Below, one piece after another: positions 25,301-30,757 of a stretch of 35,051 nt of DNA. The stretch is taken from NCBI GenBank assembly GCA_910585385.1, contig CAJUDV010000024.1:1-35051 (forward strand). Direction: 5' to 3'. Within the stretch, counting starts at the first letter, position 1; the number at the start of each line of letters is the position of its first letter. The notes beneath the pieces were generated by a model. The model ran no database searches. It was not told where the DNA came from and worked only from the letters and a program-made list of their open reading frames with translations. This DNA is from an uncultured Oscillibacter sp. GTDB taxonomy: Bacteria; Bacillota; Clostridia; Oscillospirales; Oscillospiraceae. The position numbers were made by a program, and so were the translations under genes.

Positions 25301-25795
25301 TCAAATGCAGGGATGGATCTTTTCCTGCAGCCGCTTTCGGGCCCGCTGGACCCGTTTTTTACAGCTTTCCACGGAAATTCCCAGTTCCTCTGCCATCTCC
25401 AGCATGGTGCAGCGGTTCAGGGCGATGCGCTTGAGCAGCTGGAAGTCCTCGCTGTCCGACAGGTCGCCAAACAGCACATCCACGCTCACAAGGTCCGGTG
25501 TCCCGGCGTCCTGGCATTCGCCGGTATTCAGAGACAGCAGAAGCTTTTTCAGCTTTGTCTGGGTGCGGAGCACATTCTGGCATACGTATTTCAGCGTGCA
25601 CATGATCCAGCGCCGGGGGTCGGTGCTGGCGAGGCACTGTTCCCGCTTGGCACAGGCGATGCAGAAGGTGTCCTGAATGGCCTCTTCCGCCAGGGCGGTT
25701 TCCCCGAGAACCCGCAGGGCATAGATGTGAAGCGCCGGATACAGATCTTTATATAGTTGTTCCACCACGGTTTCCCAGGGCTTGTCACTGTCCAT
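25301..25795 (-). CDS. ECF-type RNA polymerase sigma factor
   Basis: 164 aa, ATG 25795 with GAGG upstream. Region 2 at about residues 10-80 (YPALHIYALRVLGETALAEEAIQDTFCIACAKR; RRWIMCTLKYVCQN). Region 4 at about 119-160 (LLKRIALNRCTMLEMAEELGISVESCKKRVQRARKRLQEKI), the standard sigma70_r4_2 helix-turn-helix. First gene of a leftward run through the anti-sigma factor and five envelope or PH-like proteins to the terminator at 19010-19051, and probably the activator of that run. Confidence 0.88.
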   Translation of the reverse strand: MDSDKPWETVVEQLYKDLYPALHIYALRVLGETALAEEAIQDTFCIACAKREQCLASTDPRRWIMCTLKYVCQNVLRTQTKLKKLLLSLNTGECQDAGTPDLVSVDVLFGDLSDSEDFQLLKRIALNRCTMLEMAEELGISVESCKKRVQRARKRLQEKIHPCI

Positions 25796-25852
25796 TGCCT
25801 CACCGCCTCTCCCGGACCAAAGAAAATGGTTTCTTTCAAATTCAAAATCCGT

Positions 25853-25892
25853 AGAGTCTGTTTTAAAACAGACTCTGATATGTATATGTCAA
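25853..25892 (-). promoter_or_regulatory. 24-bp perfect palindrome and TTGACA box upstream of the sigma gene
   Basis: AGAGTCTGTTTT / AAAACAGACTCT (25853-25876) is a perfect palindrome. On the minus strand TTGACA (25892-25887) lies 18-19 nt before TTTTAA/TTTAAA inside it. This could be a promoter covered by an operator; the -10 box is weak. The rest of the 384-bp gap 25796-26179 holds small GC hairpins (25953-25968; 26006-26022) and no gene that I can support. Confidence 0.5.
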
Positions 25893-26090
25893 AAAGCGGC
25901 TGTTTGGGGACAGATCTTATAAAAATTTTTTCACCCAAGTCAAGGATGTCCGCCGGACCGCTGTCCGGGAATTATTATGATCAGATCTGCCGGAAAAGTC
26001 AAGGGCCCGCGGCCTGCGCGGGCTTGATGCCGGAGAGATGCTCTGGGACTTTCCCGCTCCGTTTCGCGGAGATTGAAAAATAGTATTGGC

Positions 26091-26106
26091 TTTTTGCGCC
26101 GTCTCC
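26091..26106 (+). repeat. 16-bp direct repeat, copy 1 (left of the recombinase)
   Basis: TTTTTGCGCCGTCTCC occurs here and at 26895-26910, flanking the serine recombinase gene 804 bp apart. The sequences after each copy are loosely alike (CGAAAATCGGGGAGCGG versus CGCAAATTCAGGGGACGG), as if from an old duplication. TTGCGC with TAGTAA 18 nt later could also serve as a weak promoter for the recombinase. Confidence 0.6.
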
Positions 26107-26179
26107 TTTATGTTGAATAGTAACGAAAATCGGGGAGCGGCAGTTTGCGGCCGCGCCTCAACAGGAGGTGGAGGCCATC

Positions 26180-26782
26180 TTGGCGTCAACTTACGGCTAC
26201 ATCCGGGTCAGCTCAAAGGACCAGAGCGGGGACCGGCAGCTCATTGCCATGCGGGAGCTGTCTGTCGCGGAGAAAAACATATTTATGGACAAGCAGTCGG
26301 GAAAGGACTTCCGGCGCCCGCAGTATCAGAGAATGGTAAAAAAATTGAAGCCGGACGATCTGGTCTATGTCAAGAGCATTGACCGGCTGGGACGCAATTA
26401 CGAGGAGATTCTGGAGCAGTGGAGAATCCTCACCCGGGAGAAGGGGGTGGACATCGCCGTCTTGGACATGCCCCTGCTGGACACCCGCCGGGGCAAGGAC
26501 TTGATGGGGACCTTTCTCAGCGACATTGTTTTGCAGGTGCTGTCCTTTGTGGCGGAGAACGAGCGGACCAGCATCCGCCAGCGCCAGGCGGAGGGCATCG
26601 CGGCGGCCAGGGCCAGAGGGGTGCGGTTCGGCAGGCCGTCGCGCCCCCTGCCGGAGAACTTCCCGCAGATCCACCGGGACTGGAGAGATAAGAAGCTGAC
26701 GCTGAGAGAGGCGGCGGACGCCTGCGCCATGCCGGTGGGAACGTTTTACGCCAAAGCGGTTCGGCTGGAAAACAACACCTGA
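26180..26782 (+). CDS. Hin/resolvase-family serine recombinase
   Basis: 200 aa. TTG 26180 is the likely start: AGGAGG (26163-26168) lies 11 nt and GGAGG (26170-26174) 5 nt upstream, while the earlier GTG overlaps the ribosome site. Catalytic domain with YGYIRVSSKDQ (nucleophile Ser11), DKQSGKDFRRPQYQRM, YVKSIDRLGRNYEEI and ENERTSIRQRQAEGIAAAR (E helix). Short C-terminal helix-turn-helix (KLTLREAADACAMPVGTFYAKAV). This size and order are those of invertases and small resolvases, not of large integrases or IS607 TnpA, which has its DNA-binding domain first. Directly downstream are a terminator hairpin and inverted repeats, then a dead TnpB homologue and flagellin, which suggests DNA inversion in flagellin control. 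Confidence 0.93.
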   Translation: MASTYGYIRVSSKDQSGDRQLIAMRELSVAEKNIFMDKQSGKDFRRPQYQRMVKKLKPDDLVYVKSIDRLGRNYEEILEQWRILTREKGVDIAVLDMPLLDTRRGKDLMGTFLSDIVLQVLSFVAENERTSIRQRQAEGIAAARARGVRFGRPSRPLPENFPQIHRDWRDKKLTLREAADACAMPVGTFYAKAVRLENNT

Positions 26783-26792
26783 ATAATAAAAT

Positions 26793-26834
26793 CGCCGGTT
26801 TGTAAAAGTGTACCTTTACAAACCGGCGGTTTTT
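26793..26834 (+). terminator. Terminator of the serine recombinase gene
   Basis: 14-bp perfect stem CGCCGGTTTGTAAA / TTTACAAACCGGCG with loop AGTGTACC, then GTTTTT; A-rich sequence precedes it. The inner part of this hairpin is also one arm of the inverted repeat at 26807-26928. Confidence 0.9.
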
Positions 26835-26928
26835 ACTGTCTACACCTTTATATTCGGCAGGCCGCTGTGAAAATTAAGAGGTTTGCGGAAAATTTTTTTG
26901 CGCCGTCTCCAGTTTGTAAAGGTACACT
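26807..26928. repeat. 17-bp perfect inverted repeat around 88 bp: candidate invertible switch
   Basis: AGTGTACCTTTACAAAC (26807-26823) and GTTTGTAAAGGTACACT (26912-26928) are exact inverted copies. Each copy has a loosely symmetric outer half: TTTTACAAAC on the left copy, ATCGCAAAT on the right. Two short half-sites around a GGTACAC core are what a serine recombinase site looks like. The repeats lie between the recombinase stop (26782) and the TnpB-like start (26960). Flipping 26824-26911 would separate the T-run from the terminator hairpin and change what precedes the TnpB-like gene. Confidence 0.6.
26895..26910 (+). repeat. 16-bp direct repeat, copy 2 (right of the recombinase)
   Basis: Second TTTTTGCGCCGTCTCC, ending one base before the right inverted-repeat arm. 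TTGCGC here and TACACT at 26923-26928 (19-nt spacer) form a weak candidate promoter for the TnpB-like gene, whose two halves lie inside and outside the possibly invertible segment. Confidence 0.5.
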
Positions 26929-26959
26929 ATCGCAAATTCAGGGGACGGAGGGACGCGGA

Positions 26960-28078
26960 ATGCAGGAGTATACCACCATCAAGTTCCGCCTTCATCCCAC
27001 CGCGGAACAGGCCGTGCTGATAGAAAAGACGTTCGGCTGCTGCCGCTGGCTCTGGAACCGGATGCTGGAGGACGTGGAGGAGTTTTACGCTGCCGCGGAC
27101 CAGCACTATATCCCGACCCCGGCCCGCTACAAGCGGGAGGCTCCGTTTCTGCGGGAGGTGGACAGTCAGCCGCTGTGCTGCGTCCACCAAAACCTGCGGC
27201 AGGCGTTTTTGAATTTTTTTCGCAATCCCGGGGCTTTTCAGTACCCGCGGTTCAAGACCAAGAAGGCCCGGCGGGACGCCTTTACCGTCTACTGCCGCCA
27301 GTACCGGACCGGGCCGTCCGTGCGCCTTTTGGGCAACGGAATCCAGATGCCGAAGCTGGGTCTGGTGCCGGCCACGGTTTACCGCAGGCCGCTTTCCGGC
27401 TGGCAGCTGCGGTATGTGACCATTACCAAGAGCGGGAGCGGCAAGTATTTCTGCGCCGCCGCCTTCGGCTATGAGGCCAAGGGGGTGGAGCCGGCTGCCG
27501 TGACGGCGGAGAAGACGTTGGGTCTCAATTACTCTCCCGCCCGGTTTTACGTGGACAGCCAGGGCGAAAGCCCCGTTCTGCCGGACCTGGCGGGCTCCCG
27601 GGAGCGGCTGGACCGGATGCGGCAAAAGCTCTCCCGCATGGAGCGGGGCTCCCGGAACTACGAGAGGCAGATGGAGAGAATCCGGCTTCAGTACGAGCAC
27701 ATCGCCAACCAGAGAAGGGACTTCATCCACAAGGAATCCCGGCGGATAGCCAACGCCTGGGACGCCGTGTGCGTGCGGGACACCGACCTGGCGGAGCTGT
27801 CCCGGAGGCTGAGACATGCCCATGTGATGGACAGCGGCTTCGGGATGTTCCGGGAGTGCCTGAAATACAAGCTGGAGCGGCAGGGAAAGGCCTATATCGT
27901 GGTGGACCGCTTTGCCCCCGCGGCCAAGACCTGCCACTTCTGCGGCCATGTAAACGAGGAACTGACCACCCGCCGGCGGACCTGGACCTGCCCCTCCTGC
28001 GGCGCGGCGGTCTGCCGGGAGGTCAACACCGCCCGGAACCTCCGGGATTTTGGAATCAGGGAAGCGGGCGCCGCCTAG
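26960..28078 (+). CDS. Nuclease-dead TnpB homologue (TldR-like RNA-guided DNA-binding protein)
   Basis: 372 aa from ATG 26960 (GGAGGG 7 nt upstream). The N-terminal OrfB_HTH-type start YTTIKFRLHPTAEQAVLIEKT ends GCCRWLWNRML. RuvC motif I reads LGLNYSPARFYVDSQG: Asn190 replaces the catalytic Asp (usual GIDLG). Motif II reads WDAVCVRDTDL: Arg273 replaces Glu (usual vvEdL). Motif III reads CGAAVCREVNTARNL: Glu354 replaces Asp (usual DRDxNAA). The zinc ribbon is intact (CHFC, Cys325/328; CPSC, Cys344/347), and the reading frame is long and unbroken. Loss of all three acids with preserved fold is the mark of TldR repressors, which bind but do not cut DNA. No TnpA or transposon ends were seen. Neighbours: serine recombinase, structured RNA, csrA-like gene, flagellin. 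Confidence 0.85.
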   Translation: MQEYTTIKFRLHPTAEQAVLIEKTFGCCRWLWNRMLEDVEEFYAAADQHYIPTPARYKREAPFLREVDSQPLCCVHQNLRQAFLNFFRNPGAFQYPRFKTKKARRDAFTVYCRQYRTGPSVRLLGNGIQMPKLGLVPATVYRRPLSGWQLRYVTITKSGSGKYFCAAAFGYEAKGVEPAAVTAEKTLGLNYSPARFYVDSQGESPVLPDLAGSRERLDRMRQKLSRMERGSRNYERQMERIRLQYEHIANQRRDFIHKESRRIANAWDAVCVRDTDLAELSRRLRHAHVMDSGFGMFRECLKYKLERQGKAYIVVDRFAPAAKTCHFCGHVNEELTTRRRTWTCPSCGAAVCREVNTARNLRDFGIREAGAA

Positions 28079-28080
28079 GC

Positions 28081-28285
28081 GCGGAATTCCCCCGACGCTG
28101 CCGGCCGGGACGCCGGTGAACGCCCAGGAGTGGCGGGAAGCGCTGATTTGACCGGCAGAGAGTTCTGCCTGTGAAATCAGCGTTTCCCAGGGACCGCGGA
28201 ATGGGAAGAAGAGAGGGCGGCTCCCCAGAGGACGCGGCCCGAAGCCCGAGATTTTTCGAGGCAGTCCACTCAGCATAATATTGTG
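28081..28285 (+). ncRNA. Candidate guide RNA (omega-RNA-like) with a flagellin-matching guide
   Basis: The 3' flank of the dead TnpB gene folds heavily. CCGGC/GCCGG (28101-28116) is followed by CGCTGATTT / AAATCAGCG (28141-28182), enclosing a symmetric 4-nt internal loop and GGCAGA-GAGT-TCTGCC. A long-range stem is formed by GGG(A)CCGCG (28190-28198) and CGCGGCCC (28233-28240). GAAGC (28241-28245) and CAGTCCAC follow, resembling the GAAGC...AGTTCAC close of IS605-type omega RNAs. Next comes CATAATATTGTG (28274-28285), exactly complementary to 28925-28936 in the flagellin gene. Scaffold limits are approximate. Alternative: CATAAT is only the -10 box of a csrA promoter (TTTTTC at 28252, 16-nt spacer). 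Confidence 0.5.
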
Positions 28286-28300
28286 ATTTTTCCGCGTACA

Positions 28301-28320
28301 CGGCGCGAGGGAACGCGCCG
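28301..28320 (+). promoter_or_regulatory. CsrA-binding hairpin in the csrA-like leader
   Basis: CGGCGCG / CGCGCCG closes a six-base loop AGGGAA, which fits the ANGGAN hexaloop consensus for CsrA/RsmE. It lies 25 nt before the csrA-like start codon, so the gene may control itself. Confidence 0.6.
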
Positions 28321-28344
28321 GAACAAAGCCGCAAGGAGGAACTC

Positions 28345-28725
28345 ATGCTGAAACTGACGCTGCTCCCGGACGAGTACGTGACCATCGGCGGCGACATTGT
28401 CGTCCAGCTCACCCGCGTGGCCGGAGGCCGCGCGGACGTGGCGGTCTACGCGGACCGGAGCGTTCCCGTTGTGCGGGGCGCGGTGCTGGAGCGGCAGGGG
28501 GGCCAGCGTCCCGCCTGTCTCGCGCCGCCGCCCAAGACCAGAGCCCGGTACTACCGGGACCGGATCTTTCCCTGGAACGACGACCGGGAACGGGCCGTCC
28601 GGGCCATGAAGGAGATTTTTCAGCGCCTGGAGGAGAGCGGCTCCGCCGGAGAGGCGGCGGCGCTGCGCAGGCAGCTGGACCGCATCATTCCACCGTTTTG
28701 GGAGGAAGAGGCCGCCGCCAAATAG
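28345..28725 (+). CDS. CsrA-like RNA-binding protein with a C-terminal helical extension
   Basis: 126 aa, ATG with AAGGAGG 5 nt upstream. Residues 1-50 follow CsrA strand by strand: MLKLTLLPDEYVTIGGDIVV against MLVLTRKxGExIxIGDDIxI, then VAVYADRSVPVVRGAVLER, which keeps the RNA-contacting Arg in the V-x-R position. Ordinary CsrA is 55-75 aa; here ~70 more residues follow (YYRDRIFPWNDDRERAVRAMKEIFQRLEE...), mostly helical, ending WEEEAAAK. CsrA represses flagellin translation in Bacillus by binding GGA sites in the hag leader; the flagellin leader 188 nt downstream has such sites. The extension might bind a partner such as flagellin or a FliW substitute; that is a guess. Confidence 0.72.
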   Translation: MLKLTLLPDEYVTIGGDIVVQLTRVAGGRADVAVYADRSVPVVRGAVLERQGGQRPACLAPPPKTRARYYRDRIFPWNDDRERAVRAMKEIFQRLEESGSAGEAAALRRQLDRIIPPFWEEEAAAK

Positions 28726-28742
28726 CTGTTCAGGAAAAACAG
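28726..28742 (+). promoter_or_regulatory. GGA-loop hairpin at the start of the flagellin leader
   Basis: CTGTT / AACAG closes the loop CAGGAAA, directly after the csrA-like stop codon. A GGA in a hairpin loop is the CsrA recognition feature. Confidence 0.45.
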
Positions 28743-28839
28743 GTTTCACCCGGTGACGCGAACCGGTTGAATACAGTCCCGCGCCAACCCATTCCAAGCC
28801 CAAAGGCCACGGAGCTCGGATGGGACGGCGCTCCGCCCA

Positions 28840-28912
28840 GCGCCGGAAAAGGATATTCCGACGCGCCGGAAACGCATTCCACAAAAACATTTTATTGAAA
28901 GGAAGCATTAAA
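28840..28912 (+). promoter_or_regulatory. Flagellin leader: direct repeats, GGA-loop hairpin and ribosome site
   Basis: GCGCCGGAAA is repeated at 28840-28849 and 28863-28872, each followed by an ATTCC. The first copy forms CGGAA-AAGGATA-TTCCG (28844-28860), whose loop contains AAGGAT (ANGGAN). The ribosome site AAAGGAAG (28898-28905), 7 nt before the ATG, is a further GGA site. A hairpin site plus a site on the ribosome-binding sequence is the layout known for CsrA on Bacillus hag. No clear sigma-D promoter was found between 28726 and 28912. Confidence 0.55.
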
Positions 28913-30646
28913 ATGAGGATCCAACACAATATTATGGCGATGAACGCCTACCGCAATTACAACACCAACACCTCCGCCCTGGCGAAGAACCTGGAGAAGC
29001 TCTCCTCCGGCTACAAGATCAACCGCGCCGGCGACGACGCCGCGGGTCTGGCCATTTCCGAGAAGATGCGCGCCCAGATCACCGGCCTGAACGCCGCCAG
29101 CAAGAACGTCAAGGACGGCATCTCCCTGGTGAAGACCGCCGAGGGCGCCATGCAGGAGATCCAGGACATGCTGAGCCGCATGAAGTACCTGGCCACCCAG
29201 TCCGCCAACGGCACCTATGACAACGAAGTGGACCGCGCCAACCTCCAGAAGGAAGTTGACGCCCTGAAGGAGGAAATCAACCGTATCGCTGATTCCGCCA
29301 ACTTCAACGGCCAGAAGCTGCTCAACGGCGAGTTGGCCAAGAGCGGCAAGGCCACCTCTTCCAACTTCAAGGGCTGGGATTCCATCAAGGGCGCTCTGGC
29401 CGCCGGCCTGACCGATGTGAACGCCACCAAGGCCAAGGACGACATTCTCATGGCGAATGTGACCGCCGGTGATGTTAAGGGCGGCGAGAAGTTCACCATG
29501 ACTATCGCCATGTCCGACGGCAAGAAGTACGACTTCGAGTTCACCGCAAAGCTTGACGATGCTGGTACAAAATTCAATTTTGTAGATAAGGACGGCAACG
29601 AGCTGCTGGATACGTCTCTGGCTCTTACGGGCAACCTCAAGGATGACAACATCGGCGCGGCGTTTAAGAAGCTGATCGGGGAGAGCGATCTGGGCGATAC
29701 CTATAATGTCACCTACGCCGGCGGCAAGATCACTCTGGAGGCCAAGGTGGCCGGCGCGGGCCCTGCCAATGTCGACGCCGTTGACATGAAGCAGTGGGAC
29801 GAGAATGGCGCCGCCAAGGCTTTCGGCGGCACGAACAAGATTGCCGGTCCTGACGGGACTGCCAGCGTGAAGGGCGCGGACGCTTACCAGTCCCTCGACC
29901 TGAGCAACGCCCTGATTTTTGACCACACCACTGATAAGACTGCTCTGGAGAAGGCGGTCTTCGAGATCAACGGCGAGAAGTTCGTCTTCATTGAGAAGGG
30001 TAAGGTGACCGATGAGAATATCGCCAAGATGAAAGAGGCGGGCATTGAGCACTGGGTTGAGACTGCTGCGGTAGGCACTGCCGGTTCTGGCCCTGCCGCT
30101 GCTGACATCGCCAAGATGGTGGAGAAGATCAAGTTTACCACCGGCCTGGATGTCAAGCAGGGCACCAATACCGCCGGTGTTTGGGCAGACAGTGCCACCG
30201 GCACTCACATCAAGATCGGCGATGGCGCCAGCACCAACACCGTCGGCGGCGGCCTGCAGCTGCAGATCGGCGATACCGCTGATTCCTACAACCAGATGAA
30301 GGTCTTTGTCAGCGACATGCACACCAAGGCCCTGGGCATCGACGGTCTGGACATCACCAATCCCGACAACGCCGCTGCCGCCATCGACACCATCATGGAC
30401 GCCATCAACAGCGTGTCCTCCACCCGTGGTGACCTGGGCGCCGTCCAGAACCGTCTGGAGCACACTGCCAACAACCTGAGCGTCATGACCGAGAACATCC
30501 AGGACGCCGAGTCCACCATCCGCGACACCGACGTTGCCGAGGAGATGATGGCCTACACCAAGAACAACATCCTGATCCAGTCCGCCCAGGCCATGCTGGC
30601 CCAGGCCAACGCTGTTCCTCAGGGCGTTCTCCAGCTGCTGGGCTAA
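28913..30646 (+). CDS. fliC: Flagellin
   Basis: 577 aa. ATG 28913 gives the canonical start MRIQHNIMAMNAYRN, with AAAGGAAG upstream; the in-frame upstream start is not needed. Residues 1-140 are the D0/D1 N-terminal domain (LEKLSSGYKINRAGDDAAGL, GMQEIQDML-type helix, NRIADSANFNGQKLLNG). The last ~90 residues are the C-terminal D1/D0 part (LGAVQNRLEHTANNLSVMTENI; NNILIQSAQAMLAQANAVPQGVLQLLG). Between them lie ~340 residues of variable, surface-exposed D2/D3 sequence. It polymerises into the flagellar filament after type III export. The TLR5-contact segment reads LSRMKYLATQ instead of LQRVRELAVQ. Codons 5-8 are the exact complement of the candidate guide at 28274-28285. No other flagellar gene is in the window. 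Confidence 0.96.
   Translation: MRIQHNIMAMNAYRNYNTNTSALAKNLEKLSSGYKINRAGDDAAGLAISEKMRAQITGLNAASKNVKDGISLVKTAEGAMQEIQDMLSRMKYLATQSANGTYDNEVDRANLQKEVDALKEEINRIADSANFNGQKLLNGELAKSGKATSSNFKGWDSIKGALAAGLTDVNATKAKDDILMANVTAGDVKGGEKFTMTIAMSDGKKYDFEFTAKLDDAGTKFNFVDKDGNELLDTSLALTGNLKDDNIGAAFKKLIGESDLGDTYNVTYAGGKITLEAKVAGAGPANVDAVDMKQWDENGAAKAFGGTNKIAGPDGTASVKGADAYQSLDLSNALIFDHTTDKTALEKAVFEINGEKFVFIEKGKVTDENIAKMKEAGIEHWVETAAVGTAGSGPAAADIAKMVEKIKFTTGLDVKQGTNTAGVWADSATGTHIKIGDGASTNTVGGGLQLQIGDTADSYNQMKVFVSDMHTKALGIDGLDITNPDNAAAAIDTIMDAINSVSSTRGDLGAVQNRLEHTANNLSVMTENIQDAESTIRDTDVAEEMMAYTKNNILIQSAQAMLAQANAVPQGVLQLLG
28925..28936 (+). other. Putative RNA-guided target in flagellin codons 5-8
   Basis: CACAATATTATG encodes HNIM and is the exact reverse complement of 28274-28285. 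A guide RNA with that sequence would pair with the coding strand (and with the mRNA) 12 nt after the start codon. On the guide-like strand the flanking 5' bases are TTCATCGC, where an adjacent motif would lie. Confidence 0.5.
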
Positions 30647-30693
30647 TCCCCACAGCCGTTCTTGGAAAAGCGCGAATACCAAACCCCATGAAA

Positions 30694-30721
30694 AAGCGGC
30701 GGCCCAAATGGGCCGCCGCTT
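30694..30721 (+). terminator. Terminator after flagellin (first)
   Basis: AAGCGGCGGCCC / GGGCCGCCGCTT, 12 bp with loop AAAT, 47 bp after the flagellin stop; A-rich sequence precedes it, but the T-run is short. Confidence 0.8.
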
Positions 30722-30728
30722 CTGCGTG

Positions 30729-30757
30729 TCAAAAAAGTGGCGCAGCCACTTTTTTGA
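30729..30757. terminator. Bidirectional terminator (second)
   Basis: TCAAAAAAGTGGC / GCCACTTTTTTGA, 13 perfect pairs, loop GCA, with A6 on one side and T6 on the other. Confidence 0.85.

Noticed and set aside
25757..26083. 108-codon frame in the gap left of the recombinase
   Set aside because: Starts inside the sigma gene on the opposite strand, crosses a 24-bp palindrome and has no ribosome site or domain.
26180..28078. Serine recombinase plus TnpB as a plain IS607-family transposon
   Set aside because: The recombinase has its helix-turn-helix at the C-terminus, not the N-terminus as in IS607 TnpA. A terminator separates the genes, no IS ends were found, and the TnpB catalytic residues are lost.
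28274..28285. CATAAT as merely the -10 box of a csrA promoter
   Set aside because: Not fully rejected: TTTTTC 16 nt upstream is a poor -35 box, and the exact 12-nt match to flagellin needs another explanation. Kept as the main alternative to the guide-RNA reading.
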